From NCBI GenBank assembly GCA_024404495.1, contig JAKSPT010000007.1, forward strand, positions 17,303 to 81,302: DNA of 64,000 nucleotides. Direction: 5' to 3'. The notes beneath the pieces were generated by a model. It was not told the origin of the DNA. It saw only the letters and a program-made list of their open reading frames with translations, and searched no databases. How positions within the stretch are numbered: the first letter of the stretch is position 1; each line of letters starts with the position of its first letter. The position numbers were made by a program, and so were the translations under genes. The DNA is from Lachnospiraceae bacterium (GTDB taxonomy: Bacteria; Bacillota; Clostridia; Oscillospirales; CAG-272). Of the stretch, positions 36,595 through 44,084 are shown piece after piece.

Positions 36595-37554
36595 TCAGCG
36601 TCTTCCGCCCCTGCTTCCTCCGCCGGGACCTCTGCCGCCGCCGGGGCGTTTTCCGCCTCCTATGCCGATTCCGGGGACACCGTGACCCTTGACCGCGGTG
36701 CCGCCTTTCGTGCCGCCAAGGGGCTTTCCTGCCCGGTGAACGCCGCCGTTCGGCTTCATGCCCGCTCCGGGCTGACGCCCGTTCCCGCCGTGTCCCATCG
36801 GGGGACGGGACGGGGGAGACGTCAGGGGACGCGAACCGTGTCCGGTCGGTTTCGGACGCGGACGGAAGGCATGAGACGCACCGAACCCGGGCGCTCCCGC
36901 AGAGGCGGAGGTGCCGACCGAACCGAGCGAGGCAGCCGCTTCCGCTTTTTTGTCCTCTTCCGCCTTTTTCGAGGCGGTCAGATACTTCCCGTTGTCAAGC
37001 CCCTGAAGGTAGGTCCCGACCGAGACGCCGTAAGCGGCGGCGGTCGTTTTGATCTCGTCCTCGGTCATCTTGTCCCCGAGCGATTCGCTCTTCCCGCCGA
37101 CAAGCTCCGAAATGCTTTCGAGAAGCCCGGAGCCCTTCTTCTTTTCGAGTTCTTCCATGATATAGGCGCGTTCAAAAATCAGATCCTGCGCCGCAAGCAG
37201 AGGGCTCGGGATCTCCTTTGCGTCGGTGACGCGGATCTTTCCGCTGTCCTTGCGGAGCTGACTGCCGCAGTATTCGCAGAAGTTCGCGCCGACCCGGTTC
37301 GCGCCGCCGCAATAGGGGCAGGGCGCGGTCCCGGCGGTCTCCGCGTTCGGAACGATCTCGTACCTTGCGTAGTATTCCTCAAGGTGATCTGCGTCCCAAA
37401 CGAGGTCGAGCAGTTTTTTCTTATACGGCCCGCAGACCTCGCATCCGTCCGGATAGGCGGGGCAGGTCGTGGAGCAGTTCGCGTAGGGAAGCGCGGCGGC
37501 GTCGGTTTCCTTTTTCCCGAAAAGCTTACCGAACAGATTACCGATAGCAGACAT
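36595..37554 (-). CDS. zinc-ribbon protein with Gly/Arg/Pro-rich tail
   Basis: A 319-residue soluble protein. The N-terminal part has four cysteines in CSTTCPAYPDGCEVC; residues about 80-100 are a double CxxC zinc ribbon (CPYCGGANRVGANFCEYCG). The middle is helical (AAQDLIFERAYIMEELEKKKG). From about residue 215 the sequence becomes low complexity, rich in Gly, Pro, Arg and His, ending in GGG/RGG-like repeats. Such tails bind RNA or mediate assemblies in other proteins; here that is speculation. No family beyond the zinc ribbon is recognised. Confidence 0.6.
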   Translation of the reverse strand: MSAIGNLFGKLFGKKETDAAALPYANCSTTCPAYPDGCEVCGPYKKKLLDLVWDADHLEEYYARYEIVPNAETAGTAPCPYCGGANRVGANFCEYCGSQLRKDSGKIRVTDAKEIPSPLLAAQDLIFERAYIMEELEKKKGSGLLESISELVGGKSESLGDKMTEDEIKTTAAAYGVSVGTYLQGLDNGKYLTASKKAEEDKKAEAAASLGSVGTSASAGAPGFGASHAFRPRPKPTGHGSRPLTSPPSRPPMGHGGNGRQPGAGMKPNGGVHRAGKPLGGTKGGTAVKGHGVPGIGIGGGKRPGGGRGPGGGSRGGRR

Positions 37555-37580
37555 CGTGACCTCCGATGGTTTTTTCTTTC

Positions 37581-37608
37581 ATTATATCACAATTTCGTCA
37601 AAAAGCAA
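37581..37608 (-). promoter_or_regulatory. promoter of the zinc-ribbon/oxidoreductase pair
   Basis: On the minus strand TTGCTT (37603-37608), 16-base spacer and TATAAT (37581-37586). Confidence 0.6.
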
Positions 37609-37614
37609 GCGGCA

Positions 37615-37642
37615 TTGACAATTCCGCAAAACGGTGTATAAT
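37615..37642 (+). promoter_or_regulatory. promoter of the GH99-like gene
   Basis: TTGACA (37615-37620), 16-base spacer and TATAAT (37637-37642), about 30 bases before the ATG; divergent from the zinc-ribbon promoter. Confidence 0.8.
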
Positions 37643-37672
37643 GAAAGCAGAAGAAAAAGACCGGAGGTCACG

Positions 37673-38800
37673 ATGAAACGATACGATATCGCGGCGTATA
37701 TCTGGCCCGCGTACACGGGAAACGAAGAGAGGACGCTGATGTTCTGGGGAGAAGGAAACGGGGAATGGCAGTCTGTGAAATCGTCCGTGCCGAAATACCC
37801 CGGGCATCTCCAGCCGAGAACACCGCTGTGGGGCTACGTCAACGAGGCGGATCCCGACGTGATGGAAATGGAGATCGACGAGGCGGCAGATCACGGGGTG
37901 AACGTCTTCATTTACGACTGGTACTGGTTCGACCGCAGACCGTTTTTGGAGCAGTGCCTGAACGACGGCTTTCTCGGCGCGAAAAACAACGGCAGGATGC
38001 GGTTCTATCTGATGTGGGCGAACCACAACGCGAACCACGTCTGGAACAAGGAGCTTGCCGATACGCGCGCGGGGGAGACCGTGATCTGGCAGGGTGCGCT
38101 CGACCGTCCCGCCTTCGAGGTCATGGCGAAGCGGCTGATCGAACGGTATTTCCATATTGAAAACTATTATAAGATCGGCGGCTGCCCGGTCTTTATGATC
38201 TACGAGCTTTCCACGCTGATCGAGGGCTTCGGTTCGGTCGAAGCGACGGCGGACGCGCTCTCGTGGTTCCGCGAAGAGGTGAAAAAAGCCGGGTTCCCCG
38301 ACCTGCATCTGCAGTTTACCGGGCGGTACGGCAGCGTGATGAATTACAGCGGCGTGGACGGCAGACCGCTCGCGGGCGACTTTTATGAAATCGCGAAGCG
38401 GGTCGGCGCCGACAGCCTGACGCATTATCAGTTCGTCCATTTTCTGAATATCGACCGGGATTACCGCGATATCGTCCGTGACGCAGTAAACGAGTGGAAG
38501 CGGATCGACGAAACGGGGAAGGGACTGACGTACTTCCCGCATATTTCCTGCGGATGGGACAACAATCCCCGCTTTCACGGCTTCCGTCCCGGCATCGTGA
38601 AGAACAACACGCCCGAGGCGTTTGAGGAAGCGCTCCGCGAGGCGAAAAAGTACGTCGACACGCACGATCTTCCCGCGCCTCTCGTCACGGTCAACTCGTG
38701 GAACGAATGGACCGAAACGAGCTATCTCGAACCCGACGACCTCTACGGCTACGGTTATCTCGACGCGATTAAAAAAGTATTTCTCGGGTCTGACGACTGA
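37673..38800 (+). CDS. GH99-like/WbsX-family protein
   Basis: A 375-residue cytosolic protein with the WbsX/GH99-like pattern: IAAYIWPAYTGNEERT, MEMEIDEAADHGVNVFIYDWYWFDRRPFLE, RFYLMWANHNANHVW, and the late NSWNEWTETSYLEPDDLYGYGYLDAI with an acidic pair. Related proteins are found in O-antigen clusters and as endo-mannosidase-like enzymes (GH99, GH71 neighbours). It probably cleaves or modifies a polysaccharide. The ATG at 37673 lies after GGAGG; the upstream in-frame codons lie at the transcription start. Confidence 0.75.
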   Translation: MKRYDIAAYIWPAYTGNEERTLMFWGEGNGEWQSVKSSVPKYPGHLQPRTPLWGYVNEADPDVMEMEIDEAADHGVNVFIYDWYWFDRRPFLEQCLNDGFLGAKNNGRMRFYLMWANHNANHVWNKELADTRAGETVIWQGALDRPAFEVMAKRLIERYFHIENYYKIGGCPVFMIYELSTLIEGFGSVEATADALSWFREEVKKAGFPDLHLQFTGRYGSVMNYSGVDGRPLAGDFYEIAKRVGADSLTHYQFVHFLNIDRDYRDIVRDAVNEWKRIDETGKGLTYFPHISCGWDNNPRFHGFRPGIVKNNTPEAFEEALREAKKYVDTHDLPAPLVTVNSWNEWTETSYLEPDDLYGYGYLDAIKKVFLGSDD

Positions 38801-38815
38801 AACAATAACGGAATC

Positions 38816-38851
38816 AAAAAAGAGCTCCGGATCACCGTCCGGAGCCCTTTT
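38816..38851. terminator. bidirectional terminator
   Basis: Stem GCTCCGGA/TCCGGAGC with flanking A- and T-runs, between the GH99-like and the converging SGNH hydrolase genes. Confidence 0.85.
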
Positions 38852-38857
38852 GACTCT

Positions 38858-39469
38858 TTACGCTTTTTTCGCTTTGAGAAAATCTCTGATCTTTCCTGCG
38901 ACCGCGTCGGCGAGCGCGCAGTACCCGATCGGGGAATAATGTAGCCCGTCGCCCGAAAGACCGTCTTCCTTCAGCCCCGCGCTGACCGTAAAGAGGTCGT
39001 TCAGGGGCAGGTTCAGGTTTTCCGCGATGCGGTCAACGGCGGCGTTCAGCTTCGGGAGCTGATTTTTCCAGTTTTCCGCCCAGATCATCGTTTTCGGTTG
39101 ATAGGCGATCGTGCTGTTGGCGAGGATGATGCGGTCGGTGCCGATGCGGCGGAGCAGCTCCTCGGTCTTGGACTGATACAGCCCGATATCCTTCATGTGT
39201 CCGCAGTGCAGACCGTGATTGAAGTGGATGACGTCGTATTTGTTCTCTCTTACCATCATCATCACGAGGCGGTGGTAGATCGGCATATCGACCGAGTAGG
39301 CGACGGCAAGATAATCGACGTAGCATTCACCGTTCAGCCGTTCGGCTACGGCACGGAAATAACCGTCGGTGATCGAATCGCCGACAAGCAGTACGCGGGG
39401 CAGATCGTGCTTTTCGGTCTCCACGCTCATGAATTTTACCCATTCCACGGTTTCTCTTTTGACGCGCAT
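38858..39469 (-). CDS. SGNH/GDSL-type hydrolase
   Basis: A 203-residue esterase-like protein without signal peptide. Block I is VLLVGDSITDGYF (nucleophile Ser near residue 32), the Gly/Asn blocks are visible in FNHGLHCGH, and block V is DGLSGDGLHYSPIGY with the Asp-x-x-His pair. Members of this family deacetylate sugars or act as thioesterases and lipases. It is monocistronic with an AAGGAG site. Confidence 0.85.
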   Translation of the reverse strand: MRVKRETVEWVKFMSVETEKHDLPRVLLVGDSITDGYFRAVAERLNGECYVDYLAVAYSVDMPIYHRLVMMMVRENKYDVIHFNHGLHCGHMKDIGLYQSKTEELLRRIGTDRIILANSTIAYQPKTMIWAENWKNQLPKLNAAVDRIAENLNLPLNDLFTVSAGLKEDGLSGDGLHYSPIGYCALADAVAGKIRDFLKAKKA

Positions 39470-39520
39470 TTTCGTATCTCCTTTTTGCGCGGACAGCCGC
39501 GCAGTATTCTGTTCCTTTCC

Positions 39521-39549
39521 ATCATACCACGGAATCGTTCGGGAATCAA
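39521..39549 (-). promoter_or_regulatory. promoter of the SGNH hydrolase
   Basis: On the minus strand TTGATT (39544-39549), 17-base spacer and TATGAT (39521-39526). Confidence 0.7.
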
Positions 39550-39565
39550 CCCCCGTTTTCGTTTT

Positions 39566-39596
39566 TTGTTAACAAATAAATTCGTTGTGTTATAAT
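39566..39596 (+). promoter_or_regulatory. promoter of the structured leader
   Basis: TATAAT (39591-39596) is perfect; the best -35 is TTGTTA (39566-39571) at a long 19-base spacing, so strength is uncertain. Confidence 0.5.
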
Positions 39597-39599
39597 GAA

Positions 39600-39735
39600 A
39601 TAAAAAACGGAGGAAAACGGTATTCCAACCATTTCAAGCGGGATCCTCGGAGATTCCAATATTAACAATCTTCATCCGATCGGTGAGGCGGATATGAACC
39701 GGAACCCGCTCACGATCCCGCGAGCGGGTTTTTCA
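39600..39735 (+). ncRNA. candidate structured leader RNA with intrinsic terminator
   Basis: The 378-base space before the anchored hydrolase holds a promoter, then about 100 bases that can fold, then a terminator-like hairpin (AACCCGCTC 39703-39711 with GAGCGGGTT 39722-39730, then TTTC). GCGGGATC (39638-39645) is perfectly complementary to GATCCCGC (39714-39721) in the terminator loop, and AGCGGG (39637-39642) to CCCGCT (39705-39710) in its 5' arm. A small stem AGATT/AATCT lies between. Such competing pairings are what a riboswitch or attenuator uses. I do not recognise a known class. A 58-codon frame beginning with ATT 10 bases after GGAGG also runs through it. Confidence 0.4.
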
Positions 39736-39847
39736 GACCCGTTTCGACAAAAAACGTGGGTAAGCCGTTTCTTTTTCGGAGTATAATAATAATAACAAAT
39801 GGTATCGTGCATAACTGTACGGTACGGAAAAATTGGGGGAAAGAACA

Positions 39848-40702
39848 ATGAGCGAAGCAGAAAAGACCACGGAAACCGAAGTTACTTCTTCTCCGGCAGA
39901 GGAAGCTGCTCCCGTGGAAGAAAAAACCGCCGAGACCGCAGTCAAACCGAAGAAGAAAAAGGGCAAGATCATTCTTTGCGTGATCCTGATCGTTCTTGCT
40001 TTGATCGTCGTCGGCATCGGCATTGCGATCGCATCCGTTATGCTTACCAAGCGTCCCGCTGCCAAGACCGCTGAAGAATATGCGGCAGGTTATCAGGGTG
40101 CCGTGATCACCGTTACCGATAACGGTTCGGTCGAGATCAAGCCCGGTACCGGCGTTGAGGACCGCAAGACCGGTATCATCTTCTACGTCGGCGCGGAGAT
40201 CGAACCCGAAGCGTACATCCCGCTTCTTGCGCCTCTTTCGGAACAGGGCTATTCCTGCTTCATTCCGAAGATGCCCGGCAACGTCGCTACCTTCAAGGCA
40301 GGCGAGGCAGGCAAGATCATTGACGCGAACACCGGAATCGGAACCTGGTATCTCGCCGGTCACTCGCTCGGCGGCTTTACCGCAGCCGGCTACGCGAAGG
40401 ATCATACCGACAAGATCAAGGGTCTGATCTTCATCGCGGCTTACGCCGGAACCGATATCAGCGGCACGGATCTGAAGCTGCTCTCCATCTACGGAGATAC
40501 CGATACCGTTCTGAACAAGGAAAGATACAACGCGGCGCTTTCCTGGAATCCCGCTTCGTTTGAGGAGCACATCATCGCGGGCGGCAACCACGCTCAGTTC
40601 GGTGATTACGGCGAGCAGCCCGGTGATACCGCGGCTACCATTTCCGCCGAGGATCAGCGCGCGCAGGCAGTTGCCTTCATCCTTACCTGGCTGGCGGCAT
40701 AA
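39848..40702 (+). CDS. membrane-anchored alpha/beta hydrolase
   Basis: A 284-residue protein. An acidic, Thr/Glu/Ala-rich N-terminus (residues 1-35) is followed by KPKKKKG and one transmembrane helix (about 40-63), so the catalytic part is outside. The hydrolase core has WYLAGHSLGGFTAAGYA (nucleophile Ser near residue 168), SIYGDTDTVLN (Asp) and a terminal GGNHAQFGDYG (His). It matches the Abhydrolase-5-like group, whose members are esterases or lipases of unknown substrate. The ATG at 39848 lies after GGGGGAAAG. Confidence 0.8.
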   Translation: MSEAEKTTETEVTSSPAEEAAPVEEKTAETAVKPKKKKGKIILCVILIVLALIVVGIGIAIASVMLTKRPAAKTAEEYAAGYQGAVITVTDNGSVEIKPGTGVEDRKTGIIFYVGAEIEPEAYIPLLAPLSEQGYSCFIPKMPGNVATFKAGEAGKIIDANTGIGTWYLAGHSLGGFTAAGYAKDHTDKIKGLIFIAAYAGTDISGTDLKLLSIYGDTDTVLNKERYNAALSWNPASFEEHIIAGGNHAQFGDYGEQPGDTAATISAEDQRAQAVAFILTWLAA

Positions 40703-40718
40703 CCGAAAACGGAAAGAT

Positions 40719-40747
40719 AAAAGCCCACGGGTAACCGCGGGCTTTTT
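40719..40747 (+). terminator. terminator after the anchored hydrolase
   Basis: Stem AAAAGCCC-A-CGG/CCG-C-GGGCTTTT with a GTAA loop and a T-run. Confidence 0.85.
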
Positions 40748-40878
40748 CTTTTCGGTGAAACGCAGCCGTCGGAAGATTTCTCTTTCTGATGTTCCGAAAA
40801 TGACCCATACGGCGCGTTATACTGAATTCGGAACGTGAAAAAGCGCACGGTTTCCGGCCGGATTTCCCCCTCGGGTAC

Positions 40879-40907
40879 TTGCATTCGGTCCGGAACCGTG
40901 CTATAAT
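40879..40907 (+). promoter_or_regulatory. promoter of the exonuclease gene
   Basis: TTGCAT (40879-40884), 17-base spacer and TATAAT (40902-40907), about 30 bases before the ATG. Confidence 0.8.
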
Positions 40908-40935
40908 AACAAGGATCAGAAAAAGGAGAACGAAA

Positions 40936-41511
40936 ATGAGCCGCTACGCCGTATTGGACCTTGAAATGTGCCGGATCCCCCGCACCTGCACCGAGACCGC
41001 GCTTTCGCAGGAGATCATTCAGATCGGAGCCGTCCTGCTCGATGAGAACTACGAGACCGTCGATACCTTTATGACCCACGTCCGTCCGCAGTACGGTCTG
41101 ATCGATCCCTTCATCGAGAAGCTGACCGGCATCCGGAAAGAGGACGTCGCTTCCGCTCCTCCGATCGCCGAGGCGCTGCAGTCGTTTCTGGAATGGCTTC
41201 CGGAGGACGCGGTGATCGTCTCCTGGAGCGACAGCGACCGTTATCAGATGATGGACGAGATCGATCTGAAGGAGCTCGGCTTTCCGGAATTCGATCCCTA
41301 TTTTGACGAATGGATCGACTGTCAGTACACCTTCGGGGAAAAGATGGATTCCGACCGCGCATACAAGCTTTCGGAGGCGCTGAACATTACCGCCATCCCG
41401 TACGACGAGGGGGAGCACGACGCGCTCGTGGATGCCAAAAACACCGCGCTGCTCTTTGCGAAAATGGAAAGGGAACCTGAGCTTCAGCTCAGCCCGTATC
41501 TGATCCGCTGA
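40936..41511 (+). CDS. DEDDh 3'-5' exonuclease
   Basis: A 191-residue protein of the RNase T/DnaQ-like exonuclease superfamily. All five active-site positions are visible: Asp8 and Glu10 in YAVLDLEM, Asp in VSWSDSDRYQM, and the His and last Asp in EGEHDALVDAKNTALLF. It stands alone, so whether it trims RNA or DNA cannot be said; KapD-like and sporulation-inhibitor-like members look similar. Ribosome site AAAGGAG. Confidence 0.88.
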   Translation: MSRYAVLDLEMCRIPRTCTETALSQEIIQIGAVLLDENYETVDTFMTHVRPQYGLIDPFIEKLTGIRKEDVASAPPIAEALQSFLEWLPEDAVIVSWSDSDRYQMMDEIDLKELGFPEFDPYFDEWIDCQYTFGEKMDSDRAYKLSEALNITAIPYDEGEHDALVDAKNTALLFAKMEREPELQLSPYLIR

Positions 41512-41520
41512 AACTAAAAG

Positions 41521-41551
41521 AAAACCCGGCACTTGCGTGCCGGGTTTTTTT
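41521..41551. terminator. bidirectional terminator
   Basis: Perfect stem AACCCGGCAC/GTGCCGGGTT with a TTGC loop and T-run, shared by the exonuclease gene and the end of the pilus operon. Confidence 0.92.
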
Positions 41552-41567
41552 GATTGGACGGAAAACG

Positions 41568-43130
41568 TCAGTCGATCGAGTAAGTCGCTCTTTCCATTTC
41601 GGAAATGGTCGTGACGCCTTCAAGGACGAGCTTTCTCGCGGAATCGGCAAGGGTCTGCATACCGCCCTTGATCGCCGCCTCCTTGAGTTCGTCCGAGGTG
41701 CAGCCGTGGTTGACCATGCTCTTCAGCGCGTTCGTCAGCACGAGGACCTCGTGGATCGCGATTCTTCCCTTGAAGCCGGTGCCGTGGCAGATGGGGCAGC
41801 CTTTTCCGCGTGCGAGCGTTGCGTGCTCGACGCCGAGGATCTGACATTCCGAATCGGATGCTTCGTAGGTTTCGGCGCATTTCGGGCAAACGCGCTTGAC
41901 AAGTCGCTGTGCGATGATACCGGTGACGGCGCTCGTGACCATATAGCTCTGAATGCCCATATCGATCAGACGCGTGACCGAGCTTGCCGTATCGTTGGTA
42001 TGCAGGGTCGAAAGAACGATATGACCGGTGACTGCGGAACGGATCGCGATTTCCGCGGTCTCGTCGTCTCGGATCTCACCGAGCATGATGATATCGGGGT
42101 CCTGACGCAGGATGGAACGAAGACCGCTTGCGAAGGTCATACCGATCTTGGAGTTAACCTGAACCTGGTTGATACCGTGCATCTGATACTCGACAGGGTC
42201 CTCAAGCGTGATGATGTTCTTATCGGGGGTGTTCAGATCCTTGAGCAGGGAATACAGCGTCGTCGTTTTACCGCTTCCGGTAGGTCCCGTGACGAGGACG
42301 ATACCCTCGGTGATACGCATCAGCTTTTCCAGCTGCGCTTCGTTGTAGGGGGAAAGACCGAGCTGCGAACGGTCAAGAACGTTGCCCTGGCTGTTCAGAA
42401 GTCGGATAACCGTTTTTTCACCGTGAACGGTCGGGATGAGGGATACACGCATATCCACCGTCTGGTCGCCCGTGGTAAGACGGACACGACCGTCCTGCGG
42501 GCGCTTCGTTTCCGCGATGTTCAGGTCGGAAATGATCTTGATACGCGTGACGATGCCGGAAAGGGAGTTCTTCGGGAGCTGCATGATCTCCTTCAGGTCG
42601 CCGTCGACACGGATACGGACGCGGATGTATTTCTCAAAAGGCTCGATATGAATATCACTCGCGCCGTCCTTGACCGCGTCGGTCAGGATACTGTTGACGA
42701 TTCGGACGATAGGCGCGTTGTCGACGTCGGCACTGGAGGCGGCGTCGGCAAGCTCGCTGTTGTCGGAATCGGTATTTTCGTTCCGGAAATCCTCGATCGC
42801 CTGCTCGGTTTTATCGGAACTCTTGTAGTACTGATTGATCTTGGTCTGAATTTCCTGCGCGGTGGTGAGGATCGGGATCGTTTTTCTTCCGGTAATAAAA
42901 CTGATGTCGTCAAGGACGGGAAGGGAAGAGGGATCGGAAATCGCAATTACGATCTCGTTCTCGTCCGCGCTGATCGGGATGATATTATGGGTACGCGCCA
43001 GTTTTTCATTTACGTATTTGATCGCGATGGGGTCGATGTCGATCGAATCCAGCTCGATAAAATCCATATTGAGGTTTTTGGCGATGGCTTTTAAGAATAA
43101 AATTTCCTCAGATGGATGGTCGTTTGTCAT
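41568..43130 (-). CDS. pilB: type IV pilus assembly ATPase
   Basis: A 520-residue GspE/PilB extension ATPase. The N-terminal domain (1-110) resembles GspE-N; then the catalytic domain with Walker A GPTGSGKT (282-289), the Asp box (ITLEDPVEYQM), Walker B (DIIMLGEIRDDETAEIA) and His box (STLHTNDTASSVTRL). A tetracysteine zinc site (CPKCAETY..CPICHGTGFKGR) near 430-468 is typical of PilB and absent in PilT. It powers pilin polymerisation at the inner membrane face. Last gene of the pilus operon. Confidence 0.97.
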   Translation of the reverse strand: MTNDHPSEEILFLKAIAKNLNMDFIELDSIDIDPIAIKYVNEKLARTHNIIPISADENEIVIAISDPSSLPVLDDISFITGRKTIPILTTAQEIQTKINQYYKSSDKTEQAIEDFRNENTDSDNSELADAASSADVDNAPIVRIVNSILTDAVKDGASDIHIEPFEKYIRVRIRVDGDLKEIMQLPKNSLSGIVTRIKIISDLNIAETKRPQDGRVRLTTGDQTVDMRVSLIPTVHGEKTVIRLLNSQGNVLDRSQLGLSPYNEAQLEKLMRITEGIVLVTGPTGSGKTTTLYSLLKDLNTPDKNIITLEDPVEYQMHGINQVQVNSKIGMTFASGLRSILRQDPDIIMLGEIRDDETAEIAIRSAVTGHIVLSTLHTNDTASSVTRLIDMGIQSYMVTSAVTGIIAQRLVKRVCPKCAETYEASDSECQILGVEHATLARGKGCPICHGTGFKGRIAIHEVLVLTNALKSMVNHGCTSDELKEAAIKGGMQTLADSARKLVLEGVTTISEMERATYSID

Positions 43131-43154
43131 AAGTATTACTACTCCTTGATAGAA

Positions 43155-43940
43155 TCAACGGAAGAGAAGATGAGAGAGGAAGCCGACGATGCTGCTGCCG
43201 CAGATCGTCATAATGAACGCGGAAATGCAGATGGAGGGACCGAGCGGGATCTCGGTCTTCATACCGACGCTGCGGCCCGCGATCGCGCGGATCACGATAA
43301 AGAGAATCGCAACGTATGCGGTAAGAAACCCGGTAACGATGACCTGAACCCACGGCAGACCGAAACCGATCGCGCCGAGGAGGATCACGTCGCCGAGCCC
43401 CATGCCTTCCTTTTTGAGGATCAGCCTCGCGCCGAGATACAGGATCCCGAAGAAAGCGGCGCCGACGGCACCTCCGAGGAGGATCTCAAGGATCGGACGC
43501 TTTTCCAGAAGCCCGAAACCGATCGAGAAAACGGCGATCAGGATCGAAAAGAGATCCATGATCATTCCGGTTTTCTGATCCATCACGGCGACGATGAATA
43601 AAAGCGACCAGATGACGAGATGCGAAAAGGGGCGGAGCGCGTTTGCGTCAAGGCTGTACAGGAGGAAGGAAAACGCGTAGAGCGCGCCGACGATCAGCTC
43701 GCTGATCAGATACCAGGGGGAGAGCTTCGCACCGCAGTAGCGGCATTTTCCGCGGAGGAAGACGAAGCTGAAGACGGGGATGAGATCGATCCATTTGAGC
43801 TTCGTCCCGCAGTTTTCGCAGGAGCTCCGGGTTGAAACGATGTCACGCCCCTCCGGCAGACGGTCGATGAGGACGTTGAAAAAACTCCCCATCGCGGTTC
43901 CGAGGATGAAAAACCATATACAAGCCAGAACAACCGACAT
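43155..43940 (-). CDS. pilD: prepilin peptidase
   Basis: A 261-residue integral membrane aspartyl peptidase (A24 family) that cleaves after the glycine of prepilins and methylates the new N-terminus. N-terminal GSFFNVLIDRLPEG, two CxxC pairs (CENCG, CRYCG), then the catalytic Asp in VAVMDQKTGMIMD and in GMGLGDVILLGAIG. The ATG at 43940 is chosen with AAAGG upstream; an upstream GTG has no room for a ribosome site. Confidence 0.96.
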   Translation of the reverse strand: MSVVLACIWFFILGTAMGSFFNVLIDRLPEGRDIVSTRSSCENCGTKLKWIDLIPVFSFVFLRGKCRYCGAKLSPWYLISELIVGALYAFSFLLYSLDANALRPFSHLVIWSLLFIVAVMDQKTGMIMDLFSILIAVFSIGFGLLEKRPILEILLGGAVGAAFFGILYLGARLILKKEGMGLGDVILLGAIGFGLPWVQVIVTGFLTAYVAILFIVIRAIAGRSVGMKTEIPLGPSICISAFIMTICGSSIVGFLSHLLFR

Positions 43941-43981
43941 GATTTCAAACACCTTTCCGAATTCTTACGTTTTATCAGCAC

Positions 43982-44030
43982 CGGGACTGCCTTATCGAAT
44001 TCCGTAAGAGGAGACGATAAGGCAGTCCCG
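43982..44030 (-). repeat. perfect 16-base inverted repeat in the pilus operon
   Basis: CGGGACTGCCTTATCG (43982-43997) and its exact complement (44015-44030) flank a 17-base loop, between the anchored barrel gene and pilD. No T-run follows on the transcribed strand, so it is not a classical terminator. The loop (CGTAAG) can also pair with CTTACG just downstream on the transcript, giving alternative folds. A second smaller hairpin (CGCGTCGGA/TCCGGCGCG) precedes it. Confidence 0.8.
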
Positions 44031-44084
44031 CTCCGCGCCGGAGAAGGTCCGACGCGGGTACATTATACGATTTTTGATTCGCAA

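Noticed and set aside
41550..43094. A 514-codon plus-strand frame
   Set aside because: Antisense of pilB, which is unambiguous on the other strand.
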